DNA from: Lomentospora prolificans
Lineage: Eukaryota; Ascomycota; Sordariomycetes; Microascales; Microascaceae
Length of the DNA: 64,000 nucleotides
Assembly (NCBI GenBank): GCA_029532625.1
Contig: JARFXM010000005.1
Span: forward strand, 62,001-126,000
Direction of reading: 5' to 3'
Of this stretch, positions 1-11,480 are shown piece after piece. A model generated the notes under the pieces. It was given only the letters and a program-made list of their open reading frames with translations, did not search any database and was not told where the DNA came from. Position 1 is the stretch's first letter; each line of letters begins with the position of its first letter. A program made the position numbers and the translations under genes.

Positions 1-143
1 ATCTTGCCCTCGGTAGAGAATGTTCCCGCTATTGCACCAACATACTCTATTTTGTATTTGATGGGCTCGGGATCCTTTGTTGGAAGCTCAGGTGTACAAG
101 TAATAGCAGGCTCCATGCTGCGCGGCTCAACTACTTTGGACAT
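1..143 (-). CDS. 5' part of an unrecognised protein, cut by the window edge
   Basis: An uninterrupted frame on the minus strand starts at an ATG (143-141) and runs off the left edge, at least 47 codons. The peptide begins MSKVVEPRSMEPAITC and continues with a mixed polar and hydrophobic composition that looks like ordinary protein; the local DNA has normal base composition. No signal peptide or known motif is visible, and I do not recognise the family. The first ATG was chosen because nothing further upstream supports extension. With so few codons a chance ORF cannot be excluded. Sequence to the left of the window would settle it. Confidence 0.4.
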   Translation of the reverse strand, partial: MSKVVEPRSMEPAITCTPELPTKDPEPIKYKIEYVGAIAGTFSTEGK

Positions 144-559
144 AATTATCAAAACTTCGGGTTCTTGACACCTATGATGAAGTGATAGTTGACTACAAAC
201 AGTTTTAAATTTATTGCGAATTTTCCAATGATCATCTACACCTTTGTGAAGAGGGGGAGAAGGAATTGATGAATAGTTGCCCGAATATAAGCTGGCCCGA
301 AGCCTATTCGTCCCTTCCTCCATGAAAACTGGACTATAGCAGGTAGAAACGAGCGAGTAGCCCGCTCTTATGTTACAGCTCTCCTGCCCCGACGAACAAG
401 CCGTTTCTATGAAATTTGGGCGATATAACTGAGGTGGCTATGTTAGCATCTCACCCTGAGCCTGAGCCTAGGCAACTTGTAATGCAGTTTTCTTAGGAAA
501 TTGAGCCAGACAACGTACAGAGGCCGACAACGACGATGCATACGAGCAGCTCCGGCCAG
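144..559. other. intergenic, nothing recognised
   Basis: Unique-looking DNA of normal composition with no ORF, repeat or RNA gene that I can support. It probably carries the upstream region of the minus-strand frame that starts at 143. Confidence 0.4.
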
Positions 560-2422
560 ACTTTTAGTCTCAGAAAGGGATCAGCGGCATCGAGAGAAAA
601 TGCAGGAAATTAGCCGCATCGGGGCGCAGTTTAACTCTACAAGGTGAGGCTGGCCATTGCGCATCATCACTCACGCGTCTTTCCACAGGTTTGGTGAGAT
701 CTGATTTGAGTTTTAACGCCCCTATCTCGCCACAAAGCCTAGGTGATACTGTCATCTTCAGCAAGGCCAAGGAACAGCTTATAAAAGCCATAGAATAATT
801 TCGAGCTCTCGTTCCGGGCGGCATAGCATTAAGTGGTGGCTGGGACGCCGTTCTCTCTACCGCAGAGCAAACCTAGGCCCAATATCAAGGGAAAGGCAAC
901 AATAGCCGCATCTGACGTACCAAGGGGTGGGTCAGGAAGATGTGCAATGGCATGAACAACCACGCGACCGCTCTCAGAATGCTCCCTTCGGGGACCGAAT
1001 ACGTCTCTGTAATTGCAGGCTCGGTGGCCATAAGGTCAAGGCCTCGGCGAATTACATCAACATCTCAGAAGCTTTTGCTAGGGGAATTGTGGTCTTCAAC
1101 AATGCCGTCGACTGGGAGCATCTCAGTCACGTCTACAATCCCACCTCACTACAGCAACTGACGATGCGCCTTTATGCGAAGATATTTTCCTATCTTATCA
1201 AATTCATGACGTGGTTCACCGGCCGCAGCAGGATGAGATTCTTGAAAAGCTTCAACGGGAATACCTTGGTTGGTTTCGAGCAGGACTTAGATCAGGCGAA
1301 GCAAGTCTCCACCCTTCTCTCTCGCCAGATCCAGCTACACGTGTCTACCGACTCGAGGATCTCAAAACTCCTGCTGGCAGACCTCAGTGGAGATATGAGG
1401 TACCTCGTTAAGTTTGCCTAGGCCGGCGAGCGGCAATCCAGGGTCCGTGACGCTGCGGACACAGAGTTGCTCCAAAATGTTGTACGCTACCAAGTGGAAA
1501 AGGCAAAGGAGAAGATGCGGGATTGCTTGTTGGAAGTCTGGACTATTGTGAGAGGCTAAGGAGGGACGTATTAGGGAGAGGGCCAACCACGATAATGAAC
1601 CAGCAGGCTTCTGAGGACATTGTCACAGTACAGCTATTAGCGCTCGATAATGGGGCACCAAGTACGTCGGGAGGGGAAGTTCTCCAATACCATTGGAACT
1701 CACAGAATCCATCCAAGAAGACCACGTCGTACTTGAAACTCGCTATCTCGAGGACTACTTTACCTGGGATCAAGTACATCTCCCCAACGAAAGACCTATG
1801 CCTTTGCTTGCCCAGGCCTCTTTCGTCACGAGACTAAACTCCTTCACTACAACCCTGCAATCCCAGGTATTTTATGTATACAGCCAATACAAGATTGAAG
1901 TTGCAGAGGTGCTACTGCAGTCAGCGTCAGTATATGCATCGCTAGCCCGAAGCAGCGGTGTAGCCGTCATCTCATATTTCTGCCCGGCTGTCTGCCGATG
2001 ACCCGCCGAGAAACAGGACCCGAGAGTCAGTGGAGCTGTGTGCCCTGCTCTGCGCCTTGACACGACAGCTTCTCGATACTCCTCCGTCGGGGCCCACCGC
2101 GATGGATCGGCTTCCTGAGTTGGATGGAACTTTGAGAACGTGGAAGAACGCTGTTTTCTTCTTCGGGCAAATTGACCGCATACGCCTTCCACTACTATTG
2201 TTCGTGATAGATGGTATTCACCTCTTGGAGGACGAGCTCGAACGGAGTACAGCAGGCGCGCTGGGTGCTTTGATATGCTGCTTGAACCTGTTAGCGAAAG
2301 CTGGGCCGCGAGACCAGGGGCGCCTAGTCAAGGTGCTTTTCACGACATCTGGGCTGTCGGGGACGTGGGCAGACCTGTTGGATGAGGATGACATATTCTG
2401 CTATACCTCTTCTCCCCGTTAG
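560..2422 (+). pseudogene. degenerate STAND (NACHT-like) NTPase, N-terminal and NTPase part
   Basis: A broken NLR-type (STAND) protein gene of the kind fungi carry in large numbers, often linked to heterokaryon incompatibility. Readable pieces lie in different frames. About 718-1035 (frame 1) holds AKEQLIKAIE and then an IAGSVAI segment. About 1035-1559 (frame 0) resembles the helical N-terminal domain of fungal STAND proteins, with LRKA-like segments around MRLYAKIFSYL. About 1850-1985 (frame 1) ends in VAVISYFC. About 2010-2422 (frame 2) holds a Walker B-like LLLFVIDGIHLLEDE and then VKVLFTTSGLSGTW. In-frame stops occur at 796, 1419 (TAG, a possible CAG change) and 1557. A possible 45-nt GT-AG intron lies at 644-688. 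No Walker A (GxxGxGKS/T) was found where expected. Introns could explain some frame changes but not the stops. Confidence 0.6.
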
Positions 2423-2471
2423 AAATCCCGTCGGAGTCGGCAAGTTGTATTTTATTAAAGAATAGACATCG

Positions 2472-2502
2472 CTTGTCTCTCTCTATCTCTTTCTCTCTCC
2501 TC
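2472..2502. repeat. CT-rich microsatellite
   Basis: An imperfect pyrimidine tract of CT/TCTT units just downstream of the NTPase relic. It is low-complexity sequence with no inferred function. Confidence 0.5.
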
Positions 2503-3119
2503 GTCGCCCACAACTAGCGAGCATGAGTGGACGGTGATGGCTAGCTTTCACCTTACGCTCACAATGGACTCTCCAGGCAGGCACCCTAACCAAGTTTATT
2601 GCATAAAACTCGGCTATAATTTCGGTTTAGCTCTTGTCTTTGGGACTCCCGGCACGATTCCAACGCGTTGAGAGATCTTTGGTGGTGTCGTCAAACTCAG
2701 GGTAATATTTCCCCGTTCAGACTTGCTTCTGCCTGGTTCTCACCACCCTAGTTTTTCGGGAGATGAAAAGAAGATCACATTACAATATACGGTGCGCAAA
2801 CACATGTTGCAAGATATCGGTTGATGGCCCACGTGGTCCTTCACATAGTCCCGTTCCACCTTCCACCGTTGGTTTTTTTAAGCCTCCCAGCGAGCTTCTG
2901 GCAGACAACGTCGAGAACGAGTCGCTCATTCAGGAAGACTACAAGGCTCCGAGGCTCACCTCACAGGCATTCATCCCTCCGACTAACGCGAAATGTTGAG
3001 AGCTTTGTTGCGATGCCGCCGACACTCTCGCACATGAGCTATATTATTATTACTCTTTCACTCCTTAACTCTTCTAGGCACTCACAACTAGCGGCCAGGG
3101 TCCGAAATATCGCCCCAGC
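2503..3119. other. no supportable gene between NTPase and ankyrin relics
   Basis: Short frames occur on both strands but none resembles a family I know. If the NTPase and ankyrin relics are one ancestral gene, this stretch would be its linker (in this architecture usually a winged-helix/helical region), now too decayed to read. Confidence 0.35.
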
Positions 3120-5345
3120 TTGCATTTCTCCGGACTCCGCCACTTCATAGGCCCGGCAATGAATCGAGAAGAATCGATGGTACAGCGCTTCCACTGGGTA
3201 GACGACATGGTGTCCGACTCGTCCAATTACCGGAGGGACCAGACCCAGATGCCTCTGTGGGATAGGCTTAGCGAGGAACAACCTATGTATTACCGGATTA
3301 TAGACGAAGAGTAGTTTGCGGAATGTGTCACCAGAGAAAAAGGCGCGGAGAGGCTACGGGTCTGCCTCGACCGGACGGCGAAGTTGCCGTACGAGACTCG
3401 ACAAAACATGCTGACATCCATTTTCGACCTGGACAAACTGGCTCAGTACTGACCGAGGTTGACGTATTTAGAACTCGTGGGTGTAAGGCCACCTTCATCC
3501 TTCTAGTCACTTCTCCTGGTGCATGCGCCTACTCTTAGGCGTGTAACTCTACATGATTGCAAAATCTATTGCTACAGTATGGATAGGACGTCTGCGTCCC
3601 GGGCGTTCTGCCTCGTGTCTTTCGCGTCATCGTACTCGACCAAGGCGATTTGCCATAGTTTGATGAAGAATCCCTTTTGGCGTATATAAACTGGAATGAG
3701 ACGCTAGAGCGAACGCTACTCTAGTTTCTAGGGCAGGATAAGCTCTTCAGTACTAGCGAAGGTTATCCTGTCAGAGCCCCAGGGCCTTGGTGGCCTGCTC
3801 GTCCATAATATTGATCTCGATAAGCTGGTTAATTTGGTCGACCTAGATGTGCGAGACTCATTTACCGCCCTCGCCATCGCTATCGAGCTCTAACTTGGAG
3901 CTTATGTTGAATTCCTTTTGAAGCTTTCCTCGGCCGAGGAGGGTGGAGAGGGAAAAAGAGAGAAAGTCAAACATGTTGTTCGTATTGCCGAAAAGGGTTG
4001 GTTTCCGGTGCTCGAGCTGTTTTTCCGCCACGCCGTCGACTTCAGGGAACACGATCATGGTGGTATGACTCCTTTGCATGCGACTGTCGGAATAAAACAT
4101 CACGCAGTTGTAAAAGTGTTACTCGGTGCTAGCGTCGACCCTTACATCAAGGGAGCGGAGGATAGGCGACCATCTAGAATGGTCCTACACTGGATAGAAT
4201 GCGTGGCGATATTCACTTCAGAGTAAGCCCTTGAACGCTGCTTTTGAAGAGACTAATAATGGTTCTGGCTTCAATAAAGTGGCGGTTGAGTTGCTCTTAC
4301 AATGTTGGGCTGATCCGAACACAGTCGATAAAAGGGGGTCGCTTATCTCTCCTGTGCCGGAAATAGTGAGATATACCAGTTTGGCCACAGGGGGGTCGTC
4401 ACGCCTTCTGTGCTATCTGTAGCGATCAGGAGAAATGACAGCTACCTCCTTGAGATTATGCTTGCCAGTGGCACGAACCCTGATTTACAAAGGTAGGGAA
4501 GGGTGTTCCTTTTACCAAAGGACCCAACCGGAGCTTCCGCGATTCTGTACACGATCCGAACACTTACGAAGAGCTCTATCCAATTGAATGCGTCACCTCG
4601 GAGATTTGAGGCAGTAAAAAAGACAAGTTTCCCGGAGAACGCTGAGACGCCCCTAGATTATGGAGCAAAACCTTCGGCACGTTACGAGAGCACCACAATC
4701 ATGTACCATTTCATCCAGGGTCAGGGTCTAAACAACACCATGCATGGCACCAGGAACCTCGCTCTCGGATCGTTCCTACAGCATCCTAAAGTGAACCTTG
4801 AAGCAATTCACCACAATGGGGTCATAACCCTCCTACTAGTTGCCTGTTGTGGCGGCTTCGGATTTAGCCATTCTGACAGTGACGACAAACTCTTACTCGT
4901 CCAGGTGCTCGATCGAACGCGGGACCAACGCCGCTGTGAGGGATGGCCAAGGTAGACCTGCCTTGTTTTATCTCTCTCGGCGACATTCTTACTCTAGACG
5001 CAGGAAACTCTTTTCATCTCACGATATCAAGGCATCCTCGCAGTAGGGCGGGAACTCTTGGATACCATCGACGGCTTCTCATCTCCGCGGGTGCGGACAT
5101 CTGCCGGGCGGTGGGAGCGACGCGTGACTCAGCGCTACACTTGCTTTTCAGGTACAAGTGGCTCGTGGGCCTCGCCTCGATAATGGCGCCGGGATAACGG
5201 CCCAAGGGGGGGTTATGGGGCCCATATTACGCGCAGATCTTGACACCGAGCAGGTTAGTCAAGCAGAGCCTCGCACTAGGTGAAGCAGACATCAACATCC
5301 GCAGCCACGAGGACGAAACGCACATCTTTGTTTATTCCGTGACAG
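3120..5345 (+). pseudogene. degenerate ankyrin-repeat region, probably the C-terminal half of the STAND gene
   Basis: 3120-3470 (frame 0) is coding-like but unrecognised. From about 3790 ankyrin units are clear: one at 3795-3920 broken by TAA at 3891-3893; one near 4050-4150 (GMTPLHATVGIKHHAVVKVL); one near 4280-4330 after a shift to frame 1; one near 4400-4493 in frame 0, followed by in-frame TAG at 4494; further units at 4790-4860, 4900-4970 (frame 1), 5080-5150 (frame 2) and 5267-5345 (frame 2). At least three frame changes and several stops make it non-functional. Ankyrin repeats are common C-terminal sensor domains of fungal STAND proteins, and the order and strand fit the relic ending at 2422. 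Treating them as one gene is inference. Confidence 0.6.
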
Positions 5346-7456
5346 CCAGGCATCAGCCGCCGTGCTACACCCGGTGCCCATGCACCGCAGAAGTTTCCTA
5401 GAGATAGGCGATGAGTATGGGAGGAGAAGACTTAATGTGGAATGGACCGCGGTGGAGAAGGAGCATTTTATGCGGGATGGGGATTGGCAGGCGATAAAGG
5501 GGAAGGGAGAGGCGCTGCTATAAATCGTGGCGGCGGATCAGACAAAGGCGAGAAGGGCAGGACGGTTCAGGTTCCCTTTGGGGGTTGGGGTGGACCCTAC
5601 GCCAGAGGATGCCAAGTAATACCGGGCAGCAGTGGACCTCTCTGTCATATCGGGGGCGGAAGATATTCCAGTTCTTAAAGTGACGGAGTTTATTATTTGG
5701 CAGGTCTAGGACCACAGTGATGGCCGACGGTACACGATTCACAAATAATCATATTACAGTTTCGCAGGGTCTCTCAAATGGAAAAAGGAAATGTGCCAGG
5801 GCATTCCATTAGCCAGACTCTCTATTGTGCTACTACCAGGCGAAGACTCGACTATTCAACAGGTATTGTGGTGTTCAAAGATTATGCCGATGACGTTGTC
5901 AAACGACAGCGAGGCGGGCCTGACTAAACGGGCCGGCAACCTGGAGGGTCTGAGCTATATGTGCTTGAACAAATTCAGCTACCTTTTGGGATTTCCTCAG
6001 ATAGGGAAGCGTGCTATCGAGATTTGAAGTCCTTCAGGGTCATTCTTGCTAATTTGCTAGTCACTTGCCTGATTGCGTCGGAAGGGGTAATGTAACCTCA
6101 CCGCTGAGCTCCCTGGAGCTATTAAGTCCATGTATAGGGTGGTATGGAAAATCAGTAGCCTGCTTTGCATATCTAAGCGATGTTGAAGCGAACAACATCT
6201 TTGGAGACTCGGATTTTCGGAAACGCCGCCGGTTCACGAGATGATGGACTTTGCAGGAGCTTCTAGCCCCCCAGCAGGTTTATTTCTACAGCAAATACTG
6301 GAGGTGGATCACGAATAGACTAAGAGTCTACTCGACTATTGCGACTATAACAGGAATTGGAGAACCTTATCTCGACTAATTTAACACCTCATGTCTCTGG
6401 CCTCATACCTGCAGTATAGCTGAGAAGATGTAGAAAGGCATTCATCTACCTTTAATAAGGGATTTTGAAGATTACCAACAAGCAAACTATCTTTACTTAG
6501 GGCTATGAGCAGCCTATTTAGCTATTAATACACTGAAACGTCCTCTATTGGCATATTCCATATCAACTCCAACTCCAGTTCGGAATACTTCTTCTTACAT
6601 GTCTAGACAAGGGCATCAGGACCTCTAAAGGACTTTTTACTAGTTTCCCACCTTTGCAGGGTAATACTATAGTGTTCCCATTGTCTTCAAGTGGCTACTT
6701 TTAGAGAGCCAGGTGGGGAACGCAGAGATACTATTCAGTTGCTGGTGACTTTTCTTGGAGCGTCGCCCGAGATGCTAGGCCCCTCGGCGTGGCCTTCCTC
6801 TGTATCAAAGAGTATCTCCAGAAATTTGATCGTCGGGATAAGCCTCAATTATATTTGAAGTAACTTTCCTAGGCCAGTCAATTTTCAGAGTCTTTCGGGC
6901 CTGGCCACCACTGGGATCCAGTAATACAATCCAGAACCAGAAAATCGGAAATGATAGGGTTAGCCTTGCACAAGATTGAGACTTCGATAGTACGAGGCCT
7001 GATATGGCAGAGAGGTGACAACATCTACGCCGATGTTTACAATACGCGTTATTCTATTTTAAGTAATAATTTGTACTACACTGGTTAGAGAATGAGGTTG
7101 GTATTCGCCCTGTAGAATTGGTTAGGACATGGCTGGCTATGTGACTGGTTTCTGCTGTCGTCTCCATTACTAACCACGAGATGATGCCGAGTTGAGGAGT
7201 TCTATATAAAACGGGTGTTTAGCATGTCTCCATTACAGTTTCTACTAGATGACTCCTGTTCTTAGCCACATGTAGAAGAATGGGTAATACCCTTGCCAAC
7301 AGAATGAATAATTATTTGCTGTCACATATAAATCTATCTGGGCCAGGCTTTTATGTTCCCATAGATTAATGCTCTCCCTGGCCAGCTTTGATTGGGGAAG
7401 CGCTGTTGTTGGCTTGTTGAATCCAGCTCGACCTGTGAAGGGAAACCCCTTTTGCG
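5346..7456. other. gene-poor stretch, nothing recognised
   Basis: Around 5420-5760 the DNA is G-rich and gives short glycine-rich frames that I take as compositional. 5791-6027 has an open plus-strand frame without recognisable motif. 6.0-7.4 kb is moderately AT-rich with frequent stops in all frames. I see no repeat pair, TIR or RNA gene. Confidence 0.4.
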
Positions 7457-7867
7457 ATGTCTTTCTTCCGGCTTGCAATCATCGAAGGCCCTTTTCAGTG
7501 TGGCTCTGCAAATGGCGAGGTCTGGTCTTACCATAAAATGTGGGGTTTGACAGAACTGCAGAACACTTGTGCCCACACCCTACCTCCTGGTAGTAGTCGT
7601 TTAGATTCAGCCCGTGACCTTCGAATATCTGATGATGAGCTGCCAATGGAATGGGAGAATTCGGTGCTCAGCCCTGAATTTCCTCTTCCCTCTTCCAACA
7701 TATTCCTAGCCCTCACACTCCCTGTATGGTTTGAGACCAAGCCTTGGCTTTCTTTAATATTCGGCGATTTACTCCCATCAGCTAGTTTAATACCACGGCT
7801 GATCTCGATATCCACGTATGAGCCAGTATTGTCGAACGATATCGCATATGATACGGCACCAAGGTAG
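7457..7867 (+). CDS. unrecognised 136-residue ORF
   Basis: A complete ATG-to-stop frame (MSFFRLAIIEGPF...) in normal-composition DNA. No signal peptide, membrane segment or known motif is visible. The last codons lie on AAG-GTAGAG, which could be a donor site, but the nearest acceptor I tried (7906) runs into a stop, so splicing is not supported. The opposite strand is also fairly open (7528-7815), so strand choice is uncertain. It may be an isolated exon, a relic or a chance ORF. Confidence 0.25.
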   Translation: MSFFRLAIIEGPFQCGSANGEVWSYHKMWGLTELQNTCAHTLPPGSSRLDSARDLRISDDELPMEWENSVLSPEFPLPSSNIFLALTLPVWFETKPWLSLIFGDLLPSASLIPRLISISTYEPVLSNDIAYDTAPR

Positions 7868-7951
7868 AGTGACTATTAAAGGGCCCCCGTCACCACATCC
7901 CTCCAGGTGCTAGAAATGAGACCTCCAGTTCCAGTGCCCAGGTGCCTCTGA

Positions 7952-8212
7952 CTCCATAGCCGTGGGTGTGAATGTCTCCGAAGATTTGGGGAAGTCGCTC
8001 CATGTCCGCGACAGACAGATGGTGGGGCAGAGGACGGCCTTCTGGTCATTGTTGGTGCGCTGTCGGGTTCGTTAGGCGGGATGTGTGCTACAACCATTTG
8101 CCTTCTAATGATGCGATCGCTCGGTGACCAAGTCTCCGAGGTCAACGTAGAACTCCCCGATGGTTCAGTGGTCATAGTTGGAGAGTTGTTCGGACCAGGT
8201 TTTTGGGTTTAA
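7952..8212 (+). CDS. possible exon or gene fragment with a hydrophobic segment
   Basis: A plus-strand frame stays open from 7952 to the TAA at 8210-8212, with an ATG at 8081. It contains the hydrophobic run LLVIVGALSGSLGG and then VSEVNVELPDGSVVIVGELF, which reads like real protein. It could be the 3' exon of a small gene or a decayed fragment. No family was recognised, and a competing open frame exists on the minus strand (7876-8175). Confidence 0.2.
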   Translation, partial: LHSRGCECLRRFGEVAPCPRQTDGGAEDGLLVIVGALSGSLGGMCATTICLLMMRSLGDQVSEVNVELPDGSVVIVGELFGPGFWV

Positions 8213-8405
8213 TCATGAGAAGCCTAGATTTGGGTTGCAAGGGCAATCTTAGGTTTGTTACCGATTCTAAGGTTACGCTGAGGAGCCGCAGAGCAGCCCA
8301 TCAATCTGAGACGCGTCAATAGATATATTCTCCGGATTAGTGGCAAACCTTTTTTTACCGTATCACCACCTCGCCTCCATCAGACATTGTCAGCTGGGAG
8401 GCATC

Positions 8406-9422
8406 ATGGCTACATCACAGACGATGGCCAAATCAATGTCCAGTAATGCATCCATTGCCTCAGCATTAGCCTCGGCATCATTGTCAGACACATCAACAGC
8501 ACCATCACTTGATGGTGCGGCATCGCCAGTGATCCAGTTCACTACCATGAAGGGTCTCTGGGTCTCTTTGAAGAGATCGGCCGTACCACTGGAGATATTC
8601 TTACTGTCCAAGGTAAGTAAGCGATATATATGGACGCATGCGTGTGTCTTTTGCTAAACTATCAAAGGTGTCTCAGTCCAAAAGTTTGCCGAGATTGAAA
8701 AAGAGAGAGAGAAGTGTCGACGAAACTTTCGAGTTCGACGTTACTCAGCCCAATCCAGGATACTCATCATCACAATCCCAACAACTATCCACGAACAACT
8801 CCATCTTCAGATCGGAATAGATTTTTTCGTTCAAATTGTCGGAATGGGCTTGAGGAATGAATGGGCATCAATGGGCAGTGCCACACTTCGAACAACCCTT
8901 GGTCACCCTGGTGGCGATAGTGGAGGAGATTCGACATTTGGTCCACGACCTAAACGTTCAGGCGGCCGAGACTGGCCAACCCTTGTCATCGAAGCCGGCC
9001 ATTCACAGACCTTGGAGGGGTTGAGAAGGGATATGAGATGGTGGTTTGGAGCATCAGATCACCAAGTCAAAATCGTTCTCCTCGCCAAGTTTAACCACGA
9101 TCAGAGGGAGATCATCCTCGAGAAATGGGTCGAAGTTCCGGCACTGGCGCGACAGGGAGCCATGACAACTCGAGCAGCCGCCAGATTTGACCAACGTTGC
9201 AGCCAAGTCATCACCATTACTCAAACTCCCAATATTACCGATACGGATCCGAATCGACTCAATCCTACGTCATACACTGTTACCAGGGGTGCTTTGCGAC
9301 TGGAGTTTGACCGTCTTTTCCTCCGACAACCGGGCCAAGGAGAGAGAGATGTTATGATTGACGTCCCACAGCTGCAAATGTATGCTGAGGAGACTATGGT
9401 GAAAGATACTTTTACAATATAA
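8406..9422 (+). CDS. fungal conserved protein with PD-(D/E)XK-like (Uma2-type) core
   Basis: A fungus-specific protein family of unknown function that I recognise from its core. Exon 1 starts at ATG 8406 (MATSQTMAKSM) and includes IQFTTMKGLWVSLKRS. A GT-AG intron at 8613-8667 restores the frame into KKRERSVDETFEF. The C-terminal part (about 8811-9422) contains DFFVQIVGMGLRNEW, a Gly/Ser linker, DWPTLVIEAGHSQTLE and HQVKIVLLAKF. The latter two resemble the E-x-G...Q and K-bearing strands of Uma2-type restriction-endonuclease-like folds (inference). Between 8740 and 8811 the frame must change. A second intron at 8740-8810 (GTTACT...TTCAG, 71 nt) would join the parts in phase, but its donor is weak, so a one-base frameshift is equally possible. 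The GTG-initiated extension to 8340 was not accepted. It is the last non-RIP gene before the AT-rich block. Confidence 0.6.
8613..8667 (+). other. spliceosomal intron (55 nt)
   Basis: Donor GTAAGT at 8613 and acceptor CAAAG ending at 8667. Removing it joins two frames in phase and avoids the stop that read-through gives after ACVFC. A branch-like GCTAAAC lies at 8653-8659. Length is typical of filamentous fungi. Confidence 0.65.
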
Positions 9423-9840
9423 CCCTTAAGGGGACAAAGACAAGTCATCATGGCCCTAATATTGTGGGCTATAAACGTGCCGCAATACTCCTAAACAAAG
9501 AGATGCAAAAATGTGAATACAAGCTATTTACTAATATACTTAAGGTAAAAGCTCATAAGAGTATAGAGAAGGTTTACTAAATAGTAATTAGTCTCTATAA
9601 GTTATTAGGTAGAGTATTAATATAGTAAAGTGAAACTATTCCTTATAAGAGAGGTAGTAATTATAGTAAGGAATATTTAGTAATTAGATAGCTACTTTAT
9701 ATTAGTAATTTAGTATTTAGAGGTATAAAGCTAAAGAATAGCTAATAAGGAACATATATATAATTATAAACATAAAAAAGTAGAAGCTAGTATATAGTTT
9801 AATAGTCTAGTATATATAATATATATAAGTATAAGATAAT
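9423..9840. other. boundary between normal DNA and RIP-mutated DNA
   Basis: The first ~100 bp after the stop codon still contain CA and TG dinucleotides. From about 9,530 these become rare and TA dominates. No coding potential is seen. It probably holds the 3' UTR of the upstream gene and then an old RIPed repeat into which Element 1 inserted. Confidence 0.6.
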
Positions 9841-10332
9841 TGTCATGGGCTGACATGACCTCTTATGTAGGCCAGGCAGGCAAGCATGGTAGAAAAGGAT
9901 AAACCCCAGCGCAACCTGGGAAGGCCAGGAACTAGATAGCATAACCTAAGCTAATAGAATTAAACCTAGCTCCTCTAGACTAATTAGAAGAGGACTATAT
10001 CTAGGATAAAGGTAGTCTAGAAGGACTATAGTAGGAGTAGGTATAGTCTAGGAAGGACTATACTAAGGGCAAGTATAGTCTATAGGAGGACTATACTCTA
10101 GGGATCTATAGTCCTATAAAGGAAGAAGTCTATATAAGTCATAGTTATTACTATTATATATTCTAGTTATTCTTTAGTTCTATAGTAGTTAATTCAAGTT
10201 ACTCTATAAACTATACTTGAATATATATTATATACCCTTATTATTACTATCTAACTACCTTACTTATCTACTAATAGGCCTAACTATTCTAACTTTAAGG
10301 TAACTAACCCTATTAGAAGTATTAGAATATTA
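9841..10332 (+). repeat. 5' LTR of Element 1
   Basis: 492 bp, colinear with 16734-17225. Its outer ~120 bp keep CA/TG (for example TGACATGACCTC), while the inner end is fully RIPed: ATTAGAATATTA against GTTGGAATGTCA in the other copy. The differences I compared at these ends are C/T or G/A. Confidence 0.85.
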
Positions 10333-10579
10333 TATATTAACTACTCCTATTTAGTAAGTAACCCTTTTAAATAGTAAAGAAACTAATAGTAGGAACTATA
10401 GTAAATAAAACTATATCTAGTACTAGTATCATAGCTACTAGTAAGGAATAGCTTACTAAAAAGATTAAGGAACTTATAGAGTAACTTTAATAAGCCTAAT
10501 AGTAGAATACTTAACTCTAGGAATAATACTAACCTATTATACATAAAAATATATTATCTCTCTTCTAAACTATTATCTA

Positions 10580-11480
10580 ATCTACCACTAATACTATTAT
10601 AGAAGCAAGGAAGCCTAAGGTCTACTTCCTAGGACCTAAGAAGTTTAATAGAAGCTATATTAAGCTATAGTCCTTCCTTATATATATAAGGGTATATTAT
10701 AACTACTATAGAATTACTAATACTACTACTAAAGTTACTAGTATAGTAGGATTCCTAGTTAGAGATACTATAGTATAGTTTAAACTAACCTTATAGGACT
10801 ACTATACTAGTGAACCTATATAATAAGATAGTATAACTAAAAGAATATTTAAAAACTATAATAACTTCAAAGAAGCTATCAAAGGGGCTTTTAGAGATCT
10901 AAATAAAGACTAGACTATAAAACAAAAGCTTAGGGAAACCTAATAAAAGACCTTAGCCTTAGAATATATATCTAAGTTCTAATAAATTACTATATACCTT
11001 AAATAGGATAATAAATCTATAATTAAATACTTCTACTATAGGTTAAAGGATAAAGTAAAAGATAAAATTAATAAGATCCTAGATACTCCTATAGAACTTA
11101 GAAAGTATATAGACCTTACTATTAGGATTGACAACTGACTATATTAATAGCAACTAGAGAAATACTAGAAGATACTATATAGTAGAGGATATAGTAAAAA
11201 ATAAGAAGCTAATACTAGGAAATAATATAATAGTAATACCTTATAGGGAACTTACCCAGAGCCTATAGAACTTGATTCTACCATATAAAGAGATAACTAT
11301 AGAATTAAGAAATAAATAGAGGACTATCTTAGTAAATACTATACTTATAGCTATATAGGATATTTTACAAGAGAATACTAAAATAGAGGAAACTAGGGAG
11401 CAGGGAGAAAAGAATAAGGAGACTAAAAGAATAAGAGCTAGAGGCCTATACCTCAAGGAAAAACCTAGAGTAATAACAAG
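10580..11480 (+). pseudogene. Element 1 gag relic
   Basis: Interrupted frame with gag-like segments (GPKKFN near 10,630; EYISKF near 10,960; YYRLKDKVKDKI near 11,040). It ends in a zinc knuckle at 11,337-11,378 where the C-X2-C-X4-H-X4-C spacing is exact but all four ligands read Tyr (TGC/TGT to TAC/TAT, CAT/CAC to TAT). The normal role is capsid and RNA packaging; here it is dead. Confidence 0.7.

Noticed and set aside
570..824. 84-codon minus-strand ORF
   Set aside because: Antisense to the N-terminal part of the STAND relic, which reads better on plus (AKEQLIKAIE); no motif on minus.
1211..1411. ORF beginning MVHRPQQDEIL on plus
   Set aside because: Overlaps the better-matching frame with MRLYAKIFSYL; taken as a shadow.
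5442..5678. Glycine-rich plus-strand ORF
   Set aside because: Composition effect of a G-rich stretch; no homologous pattern recognised.
5850..5930. Possible RT motif in VFKDYADDV
   Set aside because: Isolated YADD-like string with no other RT motif around it.
8340..8405. N-terminal extension starting at GTG
   Set aside because: GTG starts are not expected for a fungal nuclear gene; ATG 8406 is in frame.
8390..8611. Minus-strand ORF MDSKNISSGTADLF
   Set aside because: The plus strand fits the known family sequence and joins through the intron at 8613-8667; minus is its antisense.
9221..9451. Minus-strand ORF antisense to the C-terminus of the 8.4-kb gene
   Set aside because: Cysteine/serine-rich shadow of a conserved coding frame.
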